This document shows, one piece after another, positions 1 to 11,431 of a stretch of 64,000 bases of DNA. The notes under the pieces were generated by a model. That model saw only the letters and a list, made by a program, of their open reading frames with translations. It had not been told where the DNA came from and ran no database searches. The position numbers were made by a program, and so were the translations under genes. Origin of the DNA: Congeria kusceri (Eukaryota > Mollusca > Bivalvia > Myida > Dreissenidae); contig CM051027.1 in assembly GCA_027627225.1 (NCBI GenBank), positions 45,198,618 through 45,262,617 on the forward strand, given 5' to 3'. How positions within the stretch are numbered: the first letter of the stretch is position 1; each line of letters starts with the position of its first letter.

Positions 1-330
1 GATAGTGTGATATACATGTTGATAAAATGTACACTCAAAGGCACTTCTAACGCAACACTTACATTTTTCATGATTTCTGGATTATTTATGAACGGATTTC
101 GTCAAATTTGGAATATGGTTGCTCAGTATGATTTATGTCAACTCACTGTTCTGATTGACATATCAGCCGATGGAATGTTCATCCATTCCCGAATACGGCT
201 CCATTCATGTTCCCGTACTGTAGATGTTTGAAAATGAAGTTATCAAGTACAAACTTTGTAACTGGAACTTTAAAAATTGATGTTAATACATTTATGCACA
301 ATTCATTTCTCATAAAGTTAATTTATTTCT
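1..330. other. AT-rich non-coding DNA
   Basis: No supported gene. The short open frame here lacks domain similarity and splice context. Confidence 0.5.
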
Positions 331-612
331 CATGAACTGAAAGTTCATGAACCAAATGTTCATGAACGTGTGGCAAAGTTCATGAACTTTTTTGTTCATG
401 AACTACACATTCATGAATTTTTCAGTTCATGAACTACAATTCTTGAAATTTTTAGTTCATGAACTACATGTTCATGAACAGTTCATGAATTGGCACAAGA
501 CGTTCATGAACTTTTTTCTCTCCACATGAACTGTTCATGAACCATTTTTGGTGTTCATGAACTGTTCATGAAGTCAACAAAAGGTTCATGAACAGTTCAT
601 GAACTCATGAAC
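331..612. repeat. Cluster of GTTCATGAAC palindromes
   Basis: About 15 copies of the self-complementary core TTCATGAA occur in roughly 260 bases; 12 are the perfect ten-base palindrome GTTCATGAAC. Spacing is irregular (about 11 to 35 bases), so this is a cluster of dyad sites rather than a fixed-period tandem repeat. Adjacent copies are often linked as GAACAGTTC or GAACTGTTC. It could form small hairpins or be an array of binding sites for a dimeric factor; no function can be assigned from sequence. Confidence 0.85.
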
Positions 613-1781
613 TATTTTTCGCAGGGGTGTGAATGAGATTTATGAATGGCAACATTGCACAATTGCTATTTATAGAGCGTACTGCTTATATTAATGTAGG
701 CTAAACAAAATAGTTATTTCGTTACGTGAATGAATATAGCATTCTGTTTATGGCATACAATGAAAAAATACGTTCATAATTAGCCTCAGTTCTAAAGTAT
801 ATGTCGAGGATATGTTTATAACTTCATTTTAACTGCTTATGTAAACAATTATGTAAATTTGTAATCCCCAAAAGTATGCAACAGTTATTGGTATACGTTA
901 AACCATTGTTTGAGGTTTGCATTCCCTAAAATTCGAACATTTGCCCAATTCTATTGGCATTCAATTCTCCCGCTGCATAATTATCGCAAGAAATGTAGGT
1001 CAAAAGTGATCTTAGACAGCTACGCCGAAAAAAATTGTACATACAATTCCACATGTTACTTACGGTAGTATAAATCAGTGTTCGAAGCTTTTGGACTGGG
1101 GGTAAATGTACGCTTTTCGGCTTACTTCTGAAAATTTGGGAGTACATGTACACTCTCCTGAATGTATGGGGTAAATGTACACTCTTATGTAGGGTAATTG
1201 GTGTTAAATATACAAAACATTACAAAATGTGGAAAAACCCAGAGTATTACTATATGAATCTTTAATGATGTAGCAACACCATTTGAATACATTAATATTA
1301 AAAGTAAGAATTTTAAGACTTGTATTGGTAAGTATTGAACGATGCAACTGCACATTCAGGTAGGCAATTTCCATCTTCTTCCATATTCCCGTCACTAAAA
1401 TTTGAAGTTATGCACGTAAACATGGGAAAAACTGTGTGTAAATGTACACCCAAAGTTTATTTTCTCTGTATTAGTACGCCCAAGTTTTATTTTTTCTGCG
1501 TTTCTTCCAATTTTGTGTGCGTAATTTACACGTCTATGCCCCATATTTGGGCCTCTGTAAATGTTTTTTATTTTTTATTCTCTTACTTGATTGAAAGTTT
1601 GTGGTGTCGAAGGCCATGTGGAACAAACTCAGAATTATATTAATAATGTCTTGTTAGTTTTCTAATCCATTATTTGTGAATTACCAAAACAAAAGATAGA
1701 ACAGATTGTCTTGCATATGCATTGAGATGAATAATTGAGCTAACAACATACATGAAATTTATCGTATATATCATAGTTTTT
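613..1781. other. Non-coding DNA, no recognised feature
   Basis: AT-rich sequence with short open frames only. Nothing recognised as a gene, RNA or intact repeat. Confidence 0.4.
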
Positions 1782-2706
1782 ATGCCCCCGGCATCTTGAT
1801 GCGGGAGGCATATAGTGATTGTCCTGTCCATCCGTCCGTCCTTCCGTCCGTGACAAGGTTAAGTAGATTTTACCGTTCGTCTAGCACCATCACCGCTTAC
1901 TACAACACTTGGATACACAGTTGTTGTTTATGACCATTCCCTATCCACCCATATCACCCATCCTCACTTTGACCTTGAACTAATTTGCCAGGCCTGGCTA
2001 GCTCAGTTAGTAGAGCATTGCACTGTCAATCCTGGGATCGTGAGTTCGAACCCCAGCCCATCCACATAACGTGTGTGGGAATTGGTCATGAAATTAATTC
2101 TGTGGCCATTCTCCCCTACCTCTGATTCAAGTAGGGCAGTTGTCAGTTACTGGCATAGGTATGTGCACTTAGTACTGGTAAACCGCTTAGGTAGGCTAAG
2201 CTTGCCTAGGCAGTGTGAGTAGGTTAACTGACCGCCGTGATATGACTGAAATACTGTTAAAACGGCAAAAAATCCAAAACAAAAAACAAAAAAAACGACC
2301 TAATTTGCAGTTAAAATAATTTGAATGGGCTGTTTCTTGGTTAAAGAGATTTTACCGTTTCGTCAAGCGCCAAAACCGCTTGCAACAACACTTTGATATT
2401 TACATAGTTGTTACTTAAGACCATTGCCTATCCACCCATATCACCCAACCTCACTTTGACCTTGACCTAATTTGCACTTAGAATATTTCAAATGGGCTGT
2501 TTCTTGGTTAACTAGATTTTACCATTTCGTCTAGCACCAACACCGCTTGCTACAACACTTGGATACTTAAACAGTTTTTACTTATGACCGTTCCCAATCC
2601 ACCCATATCATCCAACCTCACCTTGACATTGACCTAATTAGGACTAAAAAATGGGCTACCCAGCACCAACCGGGATATGTGTGTTTCTTAAACACAGAAT
2701 CTTGTT
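1782..2706 (+). mobile_element. Hairpin-headed interspersed repeat, copy 1, split by a SINE
   Basis: Begins with the near-palindrome ATGCCCCCGGCATCTTGATG followed by GCGGGAGGC, then a CCGTCCGTCC tract, then about three degenerate units containing AGATTTTACCGTTTCGTC and CAACACTTGGATAC. It ends near ACCGGGATATG, an ACACAGAA segment and CTTGTT. A second, shorter copy lies at 3622-3913. It is interrupted by a SINE at 1989-2299. No coding sequence; an old non-autonomous element. Confidence 0.6.
1989..2299 (+). mobile_element. tRNA-derived SINE, copy 1
   Basis: The 5' part is tRNA-like: A-box region GGCTAGCTCAGTTAGTAGAG and B-box GAGTTCGAACCCC. A non-tRNA body follows (GTGTGGGAATTGGTCATG ... CAAGTAGGGCAGTTGTCAG ... 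GGTAAACCGCTTA) and an A-rich tail. The short direct repeat CTAATTTGC flanks it at 1980-1988 and 2300-2308, consistent with a target-site duplication. The same family recurs at 5965-6258. Pol III promoter boxes look intact in this copy. Confidence 0.85.
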
Positions 2707-2931
2707 TCCTTTACAATTAAAAAGTGGTTATTTGTTAAGTGAGCCCTTAACGGATGTTCTAGACTTGATCTCACTGTAGATTTGATGTGCAGTACAGTAC
2801 TTTCATTCACAGCGATTCTTTGTTAGTTTTCAAATTGTACACTGACAAGGTAGTTTATTTCAGCAATTTGCTGAATGATTTAGATCTACCTTCAATGGCT
2901 GTTTATTCTAACTTGTGATCAATAATTACAG

Positions 2932-2969
2932 GCAGAACGAAGGACAACCGGCCATGTTTGCCAGGGTTG
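2932..2969 (+). other. Candidate small exon
   Basis: A 38-base segment lies between a plausible acceptor (AATTACAG) and a near-consensus donor (GGTTG|GTAAGTG). It contains ATG TTT GCC AGG GTT G in a fair start context. It might be a 5' untranslated or first coding exon of the septin gene or of an unseen gene. Read from this ATG the exon ends in phase 1, which does not fit the phase-0 acceptor at 25320 without another exon. Splice signals alone support it. Confidence 0.22.
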
Positions 2970-3621
2970 GTAAGTGCTTCTGTTTAAATCAAATAAACAA
3001 TGTAAATATCCATCTCATTTCTTTGCATCATCAATACACCAATATCTTTGAATCTGTAACAAATGCATACAACTTAAACATTGAATTTTATTATGTATAT
3101 ATACACGTATGCGACCTTTTTAAAGAAAAAAATATACACACAAACACTCAAGCTGTCTGTCGTTGAAATAGGTTCAGGTGATTGACTGCCATGCCTCAGT
3201 TGTAGGACTGTTTTCTCCCTTTGTGTTTATGGTTTTCAATTACTTCCCTTGATACATTTAGATGGCTTACTAGTATCTCTATTGCACTTGTTAATGTTTA
3301 TATTGTTATTTACCAGTAATTTTTACTATTATTAGATTCCTATTATTATTTTCTGATTTTCGCATTACTCTCGCACTATATTTGCATTTGTTAAATATTA
3401 TGCATTTTCGTTTGTTGTTGTCTTGTAGTACCCTTATGACTGGTGCTAGATTACAAGAAACTGGCCTATCACATCTTCAATAGGTTCTGGTGGTGTGGGA
3501 GTTTATTTGAAAATATTAAAAGTATTTTATCAGAACCTTTTTCTGTATGCTGCAGAGCCTCCCTGTTTAGAGAATCAGAGTCACCTGCTCTTGTACATAT
3601 CAATGCAATTAAGTTTGTTTT
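2970..3621. other. Non-coding DNA
   Basis: AT-rich sequence with no supported gene. Confidence 0.4.
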
Positions 3622-3913
3622 TACGCCCCCGCAATCTTCATGCGGGAGGCATATACGATTGTCCTGTCTGTCCCTCCGTCCTTCCCTCTGCCGTCCGTGA
3701 CAAGGTTAAGTAGATTTTACTGTTCCGTCTAGCACCAACACCTCTTACTACAACACTTGGATACTTACACAGTTGTTGCTTATGACCATTTCCAATCCGC
3801 CCATATCACTCAACCATACTATGACTTCGACCTAAGTTGGACTTTAAATAATTCAAATGGGCTGTCCAGCACTAACCGGGGACATGTGTCTTTATCGAAC
3901 ACAGTGTTTTGTT
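3622..3913 (+). mobile_element. Hairpin-headed interspersed repeat, copy 2
   Basis: A shorter relative of the element at 1782-2706: same palindromic head (GCCCCCGCAATCTTCATGC then GGGAGGC), same CCGTCC tract, one internal unit with CAACACTTGGATAC, and the same tail (ACTAACCGGGGACATGTG ... TTTTGTT). No coding capacity. Confidence 0.6.
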
Positions 3914-5953
3914 TGTATTGACATGATAATAATAATTATTATGCTGAGTACAAACACCAGTAACAAATAAGCATGTTATTCAATAGCTATACTGTCAGGC
4001 AGTTAATCAGAGTTTGTAGATCAGTATTTCTTTGGGTCACTTTCTATAACAAGTACCTGGTATTGTTTAGTTATATGTTAAGACTTGTTCACTTTGAACT
4101 GATTACTTTAATAAAATGTGTAGTTTTTGGTGGTTTAACTGCCTCTTTGTATTTTAATCAACTGTCAGTTAAGACATAATTTCCTTAACCAACCTTGTGT
4201 AATAGCATAACTTGTGCTATACAAATAACAATTGATTGAGATACAAATACATGTCAATCGACATTTGTCCAGACAATGAAGGACAATGATTCCAAGAGGA
4301 CATAACTGGTAGGCCATCTGGATGGCTTCACAATCAGCTTATGTCAGCTCACTTCAGGACACTGTAAGGTCTTAAACCAATACTATCCCGTGCTTCTGAG
4401 TGCCCAATAATGGTATGTGGAATTTGGAGAACTGGGAAAATCAATGACTGTGTAATAAGTGAACACGGGAATTGAGACAATTTGTATGTGATTCCAGAAC
4501 AAACAGTGACAATATCTGACAGTGTGTAATAATAGAACCATTTCAATTATGATCTAGAACAGTAACAGTTCTGCTGAGTTACAAATAATTGGACAGCTGG
4601 CTGATGGATATCTCTTTGTGTGTTGTCTCATGATTGTATAAACTCTCATGTGTTTCTTTTAAATAAAGTGTAACTGTTACTCATTATTGTTCCTGTTCAG
4701 TTATAGAAACCCTGACAGTGTAATGTGAGATTTTAATTGTTTGGTGGTTTGTCCAAATGTTATGAAAATGGGACTTTAATTGAAGTAACTTGAAACTTCT
4801 GGTAGTATTAAACCATAGGGGACATTAATCACAAGACATCACTGGTACAAATGAGTGAAAGTGTATGTTGTGGCCTCAAAGCCAGCATGTGAACTGCGAG
4901 GGACCCTGGTTACCTAGGCCAGCAGGCAGGTCCATTTTGCTCAATTAACCATGCAAATTAGGAAGGTGAGTTTGAAAGGGGTGTAAATCACCAGCACATG
5001 CTCCATATCTAGCTAATGTTGATGAATGGCTTTGAGGTGTTGGTAATTGAATTTGTGTGGTTACATTTGTATGATGTGTAACTCAATTGTAGGAATATAA
5101 AAATAAATGAAAGTATTTTTGCTTATATTGCAGTGAAAATAGCACTTATGTGTACACTGCTTGTTAATTAAAAAGCTTATTAACAGTTTTTTTTTCAGAC
5201 ATTTTCTAATTTATTTTTATTATGATGTTAATTTTACCTAGTTATTCTTGTTATGGTATAGTCAGCTTAAAGACAATGGTACATGAGCCATATATAACTA
5301 TTTACATATATATTTGATTTACCAGGCTCTAAACATTCAATTTCAGTCCAGAATTAAAGCATACAACATTTAAAAAATATTGCCTAAATTTGATTGATAT
5401 TTAATAATTTTTTCGATGTTCTAAGATTTTGTTTGTGTGGTTCAAATTTGCTCCACCACCAGATCAGTCAATAAGCACTCATGAAAAAACTAAAAAAAAC
5501 AAAAACGAACAATTGTGCTGAGTGTATTTGCACATCTTGGTAAAGTGTAGTGCATTGTTGCTCTCTGTGATTTGAGAGGTGAAAGTGACTGAAGGCAGGT
5601 TGGCACTGATTGCCAGCTTCCTGCCTCTGCTCTCATTATCATCAAGTGAGGCCCTTTGTTTCCACAATTAAACTCCTGCAGCTTTTTATAGCTACCACAC
5701 ACCCTGCATTAGCTGTACAGCTAGGTAGTTGTGTTCATTTGAAACATTTTATCTTCTAACTTTTCTGTCTATAAATTATATAAAAAGAATTCATTATGTG
5801 TTTAAACTCCAGTTTACTACTCCAGCATAGCTGACATTTACTGAGACTGCACTAGGCAATATTAATTAATTGCAACTAATTAATAAATAAAAGGGAAATC
5901 ACTTTTGATTTACTTAGCCTTGTAATTGTTTTAGGTTGGCAAATGATTAATGT
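3914..5953. other. Non-coding DNA, about 2 kb
   Basis: AT-rich with only short random open frames. No recognised gene, RNA or structured repeat. Confidence 0.4.
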
Positions 5954-5964
5954 AAATTGTTAAA

Positions 5965-6258
5965 GCCAGGCCCAGCTAGCTTAGTTGGTGGAGCGCTGGA
6001 CTCTCAATCCGGGGTTTGTGAGTTAACTCCTCAGCCTGGCCACATAACTTGTGTGGGGATTGGTCATGACATAATTGTTATGGCCATTCTCCCCATACCT
6101 CTGGTTCAAGTAGGGCAGTTGTCAGTTACTGGCATAGGTATGTGCACTTAGTACTGGTAAACCGCTTAAATCGACTAAGCTTGCCCAGGATAACTGGCCG
6201 CCGTTATATGATTCAAATACTGTTAAAAATGGCGAAAAGTCCAAGGAAACAAACAAAC
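5965..6258 (+). mobile_element. tRNA-derived SINE, copy 2
   Basis: Same family as 1989-2299: tRNA-like head (CCCAGCTAGCTTAGTTGGTG), same body (GGCCATTCTCCCC ... CAAGTAGGGCAGTTGTCAG ... GGTAAACCGCTTA) and tail rich in AAAC. The B-box is damaged (GAGTTAACTCC). The 11-base duplication AAATTGTTAAA flanks it at 5954-5964 and 6259-6269, which shows retroposition. Confidence 0.85.
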
Positions 6259-6550
6259 AAATTGTTAAAATTTTAAACATAAGATTAATTCTTTAAGAGA
6301 ATAATCTAAGTGTTACCAAGTGTTGCAATATCCTTATGAATTATCTTTATTAAAATTACATTGCATTGTTTCAATTCTGGTCTCTGATAAATACTCCAGT
6401 ATGTGCTAAGACTGGTGTGATGTAGGGGTGTTTAAAGGGGTCACTATGGTAATTGGACCAGCACAATGGCAACCACAGATATACTAATGTGTTGGTTATC
6501 GCTGCCACAATTACAAACAAACAAGAGCTCTGGATAATGATTCCCCATGC

Positions 6551-6688
6551 TGTGGTAAGCAACTTGTTAATGTAATCGTATCATATTTTGGACGTTTCTA
6601 ATAGTTTCTAATGAAAAGGGAATAATTGATCAATATTTGCATATTACAAAGATTATATAAGGTTTTAAGACTGAGAATACCAAATAAT
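6551..6688 (+). repeat. Dispersed repeat, copy 1 of 2
   Basis: About 135 bases (GTGGTAAGCAACTTGTTAAT ... TTCTAATAGTTTCTAAT ... TATAAGGTTTTAAGACT ... GAATACCAAATAA) recur at 11279-11431 with a few substitutions and a small length difference. Either a segmental duplication or a fragment of an unrecognised element. Confidence 0.7.
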
Positions 6689-7066
6689 TAGGTGTTCGCA
6701 GAACAACTATGTAAATCCGAAGGTGAAATTCACTATGATTTTAACTCGGTTATAATTACTTGACTGTAAGAAGTGCCGTTTGAATATCACGAACGTTTCC
6801 CAAATGCATCCATCATTTTGATGAAGAATGTGATTAGAACATAATATGATTAAAACAAACTAAAAACCGTTCGGTAATTCACAGCTTTCAGTGTAGGATC
6901 AAATTTTGAGAATAAATATCGCTGAAGAAGGTAGTTCACTATGAAACGTTTGAACTTATTGATAACCTAACATATTCATCTCGCTTATTGTCAATGCAAA
7001 TTAAGGTGTTTATGTGTGGTGTTTAAAAATGTGAACATTTTCATTTTACATTGAATTATTTTATTA

Positions 7067-7956
7067 CCGTAATTCACCTAAATGTTCGGTCTTGAAAAAA
7101 TAATAACATTTTTTTGCAGCCGATTATTTAGATACCAAAAAAAATCCCTAAAAAATTCGGCCGAAAATTAAGATACTCAAGAAAATGGGGTACCAGAACG
7201 TAACATAATTACGAAGTGTCTTACCGAAGTGTGAGCACACAAGGCGCACAATGTGATATTCAGTCAATAATTATTATACATTTTGCCAAAAGCCGTTTGA
7301 TGTCGTAAAGTGGGCTCGCTCAATTGACAGCAGCTGGCGTACGTCGCAAAAGGCCTATTAACAGAAGAACCTTTAATAATTTGTTATGTGCAAATATTTT
7401 GAATTACAAATGTACTACCCGGTAATTTCATAAACATTTCATTCCTCGAAACATTAACAATGCAACAATACTAACGCCAAAACTGTCCGATTTGAATTCT
7501 GCATAATTGTCAAGACGCTTGATTTAGTCGATCCAAATCATGCAGACGAATGCCTGTTGCTTAGCAACCAATATAGGCTCAATCGGGAGTGCAGTCTCAG
7601 CTCGAGTTTGATTGACACATCACACATCTACCAATTAACACAGTCCAGTTAAGAGGCTTTCAAATTGCATAGAAAGCAGTCTGATGTCATGCTGTGTGAT
7701 ACATGCTTTGTTGATAAGTATACAACAATGTGGCAAGTTGTGTTAGTTGGGTTGGCAAAGCGACGTAATTTTCATTTGACGTACGGATTTAAAAAAAACA
7801 ACTCGTGATATAGGTAACAGATTTATATGTATGAATATTTAGAAAAAATACTTTCATGTAAGTGTCCGGATTTAGATACGTAAAATAAATTATTTGCACA
7901 TAAAAAAATATGGTGTCCGAATATTTAGCTAGGCCGAACATTTAGGTGAATTACGG
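7067..7956. mobile_element. TA-flanked TIR element (890 bp, non-autonomous)
   Basis: Perfect inverted termini of about 23 bases: CCGTAATTCACCTAAATGTT continuing CGG on the left (7067) and its complement ending at 7956. The flanking dinucleotide is TA on both sides (7065-7066, 7957-7958). The TA duplication suggests a Tc1/mariner-type non-autonomous element. No transposase frame inside. Confidence 0.75.
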
Positions 7957-8008
7957 TACTTGTTGTATTGTTCACTTTGTCGTAATAATAATAATAAAGG
8001 ACGAAATG

Positions 8009-8379
8009 GAATGCACAGTTTATCGGTAATTACGCAGTACAGGTACTAGCAATCATTGATTGAATGCACAGTTTATCGGTAATTACGCAGTACAGGTACT
8101 AGCAATCATTGATGGATTTCACAATTTATCGGTAATTACGCAGTACAGGTACTAGCAATCATTGATGGAATGCACAGTTTATCAGTAATTACGCAGTACA
8201 GGTACTAGCAATTATTGATGGAATGCACAGTTTATCGGTAATTACGCAGTACAGGTACTAGCAATCATTGATGGAATGCACAGTTTATCAGTAATTACGC
8301 AGTACAGGTACTAGCAATTATTGATGGAATGCACAGTTTATCGGTAATTACGCAGTACAGGTACTAGCAATCATTGATG
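8009..8379. repeat. 53-bp minisatellite, seven copies
   Basis: Seven units of 53 bases built on ATGCACAGTTTATCGGTAAT followed by TACGCAGTACAGGTACTAGC and AATCATTGATGGA. Copies alternate between TATCGG and TATCAG and between CAATCATT and CAATTATT, which suggests duplication of multi-unit blocks. Confidence 0.9.
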
Positions 8380-8445
8380 CTAGCAAGAGCGGTCGGTTAC
8401 TCTATATTAAGGTTATCAGAAAATTACGGTGCAATTTGGAACAGA

Positions 8446-8520
8446 CTCTGTGGCCGAGTGGTAACGCGTTACACTCACACGCTGGTGGTCGGGGTTCGAT
8501 CCCCATGAGAGGCGGGATTT
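8446..8520 (+). other. tRNA-like sequence (pseudogene or SINE head)
   Basis: Good internal Pol III boxes: A-box TGGCCGAGTGG and B-box GGTTCGATCCC, followed closely by a T-run at 8518-8524. The A-box resembles serine/leucine tRNAs. A cloverleaf does not close well: the acceptor pairs in about five of seven positions and the anticodon stem is poor. Most likely a tRNA pseudogene or solo SINE head, not a working tRNA. Confidence 0.5.
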
Positions 8521-9056
8521 TTTTCTCATTTTTAGTTATTTTATTTTGATTCACAGAATATAAGCGTTTGCTACTCCAGATGCTTTATGAATTGAAAAAA
8601 AAAGAAGACATTTCTAAAATATAATATTCTGTGAGTAACTTCCTTTAAGCATTTTAGAACATAACCAAACATATATCGCACAACAACTTTGCTAATACGG
8701 TTGAGAAGCTTAACACTGTCGTTGCATTCATAATAATGTTAAATATTTTTAATATTTAGCATAGTGTTTGTTTTTAAGGTTTAAATTGAGTTTCGCTTTA
8801 CGCCATGGTTATTTCTCTTCGGCAAATTAATCTACTGTCTTCCACGGAGATTGCCCGGTAATAAAACTAAAACCATCATTTTTCACTATATACCCGGTAG
8901 ATACATTAGGAGAATGTGTTATGAAAATGTAATGACAGAATGTCGGAATGCCATTAAAAGTAAGATAATTATGTCTGTAGCCCAAAGAAAGACCATGATA
9001 TTGTACACCGGACAAAGAATTTGGCTCATCAGGTTTCTTGCTCTACAATATTTTTA
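8521..9056. other. Non-coding DNA
   Basis: No supported gene; overlapping short frames on both strands have no recognisable domain. Confidence 0.4.
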
Positions 9057-10167
9057 ATGCCCCGCCGCGAAGCGGGAGGGGGGTTATAGGAATGCCCTTC
9101 ATCCGTCCGTCCGTCTGTCCGTAACATTTTCGTGTCCGCTCCATATCTCCTATACCCTTTGAAGGATTTTCATGAAACTTGGCTCAAATGTTATGGTCAT
9201 TGAGACAGTGTGCAGAAGGCATGAGTCAGTCACGCTGGCTCAAGGTCAAGGTCACACTTGAAGGTCTAATATTCGAGCCTCCATTTCGTGTCCGCTCCAT
9301 ATCTCCTATACCCTTTGAAGGATTTTCATGAAACTTGGCTCAAATGTTAAGGTCATTGAGACGATGTGCAGAAGGCATGAGTCAGTTATGCCGGCTCAAG
9401 GTCAAGGTCACACTTGAAGGTAAAAAATTGGAGCCTAGATCTCATGTCCGCTCCATATCTCCCATACCCTTTGAAGGATTTCATGAAACTTTGCTAACAT
9501 GTTTAGGTAATTGAGACGATGTGCAGAAGGCATGAGTCAGTCACGCCGGCTCAAGGTCAAGGTCACACTTGAAGGTCAAATATTCGAGCCTCCATTTCGT
9601 GTCCACTCCATATCTCCTATGCCTTGTGAAGGATTTTCATGAAACTTGGCTTAAATGTTTAGGTCAATCAGACGATGTGCAGAAGGCATGGGCCTTTCAC
9701 GCCAGCTCAAGGTCAAGGTCACACTTGAAGGTTAAATTTCTGAGCCTCCAATTTTGTGTCTGTTTTTCGTGTCCGCTCCATATCTCCTATACCCTTTGAA
9801 GGATTTTCATGAAACTTGGCTCAAATGTTTTGCTCATTCAGACCATGTGCAGAAGGCATAAGCCAGTCACGCCAACTCAAGGTTAAGGTCACACTTGAAG
9901 GTTGAATATTTGAGCCTGTATTTTTATGTCCGTTCTATATCTCTTATGCCCTTTGAGGGATTTTCATGAAACTGGTGCAGAAGGCATGGAGCAGTCTTGC
10001 CACCTCAAGGTCAAGGTCACGCTTAAAGGTCAAATGTTTGAGCCTTTTTGTGTCAGCCCCATATCTCCTATGCCCTTTAAGGAATTTTCATGATATTTCA
10101 AAGTCACCTTTAAAATCTAATGAAGGATCACGGCGGGGGTTATAGCTGTCCTTTAGACTGCCTTGTT
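9057..10167 (+). mobile_element. Hairpin-headed element with ~155-bp GGTCAAGGTCA tandem core
   Basis: Starts with ATGCCCCGCCGCGAAGCGGG (a hairpin) and a CCGTCCGTCC tract, then six to seven degenerate units of about 155 bases. Each unit contains TCCATATCTCCTATACCC, GGATTTTCATGAAACTTGGC, GTGCAGAAGGCATGAG and GGCTCAAGGTCAAGGTCAC. It ends at GACTGCCTTGTT. Units decay toward the 3' side. No open frame is conserved. Organisation recalls bivalve elements with a tandem-repeat core; the exact family is not known to me. Confidence 0.7.
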
Positions 10168-11278
10168 CATTTTCAATTGAAAGTTGTTTTGACAGGCCTT
10201 ATATATTTAATTCGCACATATTATTGTTAGCGGCTGTCTAGTTTTCACACCTGTTAACGTTTTAATTAGTGGCGTATAATTTTACAATGGACCTCAATTC
10301 ATCAGCTGGACATATGACAACAGATACAATTCAAATCGGCATTATAGAGAGACAATAACTAACCTAACTACACAATGGCGATATATATTTTAAAATCTGA
10401 TTTTATTTCGTGGCAATATCTGTTTTAACGTCACAACATCTATTTTAACGTTGCATTTTGAAGATTATAAATCGCCAAGCAATGTCTCTATTTAAGTTAT
10501 CTTTATAATGATGACTTGAATATTATAGTAAAACACGGAATGTAGGATTTAACTACTAAACGAAATTTTACACATATTTTTGTTTGATGTTTTACTTTTT
10601 GGAAAGAACATATTATCATGTATAACACGTCCTGTTTGTTGGTTCTGGCTTCTTAACCAGAATTTAAATTCAGTGATTTTTATTTTCTTCACATAAGAAC
10701 ACTGAACAAGCTATTAGCACAACTATCATATTTTACCAATAAAACGTTTATAAATTTATAACCAATGTATTTAAGGTGACATATGATATGGCATACCTCT
10801 CTAATTGCCCAGATTGTCCATGATAACGCGTCAGGGTTTTCATTTTAAGTTATTATATGGTAATTTAGGTGACTTCATGGAATTTGATTCTATTTACTGG
10901 TTGTAATACACAGTTTTAATATTATTGTATTTTCAATATATTTGCAAAACATTCTACAAAATACACCATAACGGGTCTTAAGTGCCTATTGTACTGATTT
11001 ATTTGGATGAGACGATAAGATCCATTGGACGCTATGATATTGAACAGCGCACTTACATGTTCAATAACTACTAGTACAAACGAATGTTGTAATAGTCATT
11101 GAATTTTATTCTTGCTTTCTAATATTCAAAACTGTAGACAGATTTACATTTAGAAACGATCTCAATAACTCTTTCGAATATTTTCTGTTTAATTTAAACT
11201 TGCTATTAACTTTGAATACAGTGAGTTGTGCCCAATGTTATGCCACAGCGAACAACTGCAGTGCCTTCAGCGCATTGA
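10168..11278. other. Non-coding AT-rich DNA
   Basis: Nothing recognised. Confidence 0.4.
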
Positions 11279-11431
11279 TTGTGGTAAGCAACTTGTTAAT
11301 TTATGAGCAAGTGTAATGACATCATTTTTGGGGCGTTTCTAATAGTTTCTAATAAAAAGGGAATAATTGATAAATATTTGCATATTATAAAGATTATATA
11401 AGGTTTTAAGACTTAGAATACCAAATAACCA
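11279..11431 (+). repeat. Dispersed repeat, copy 2 of 2
   Basis: Second copy of the segment at 6551-6688: GTGGTAAGCAACTTGTTAAT and TATAAGGTTTTAAGACT are shared, with local insertions near the start. Confidence 0.7.

Noticed and set aside
331..612. Heat-shock element array
   Set aside because: TTCATGAA matches one inverted pair of the heat-shock motif, but adjacent dyads are three bases apart instead of two, so the required alternating phase is absent.
8446..8520. Functional tRNA gene
   Set aside because: The Pol III boxes are good but the anticodon stem does not pair and the T-stem is weak, so it is reported only as tRNA-like.
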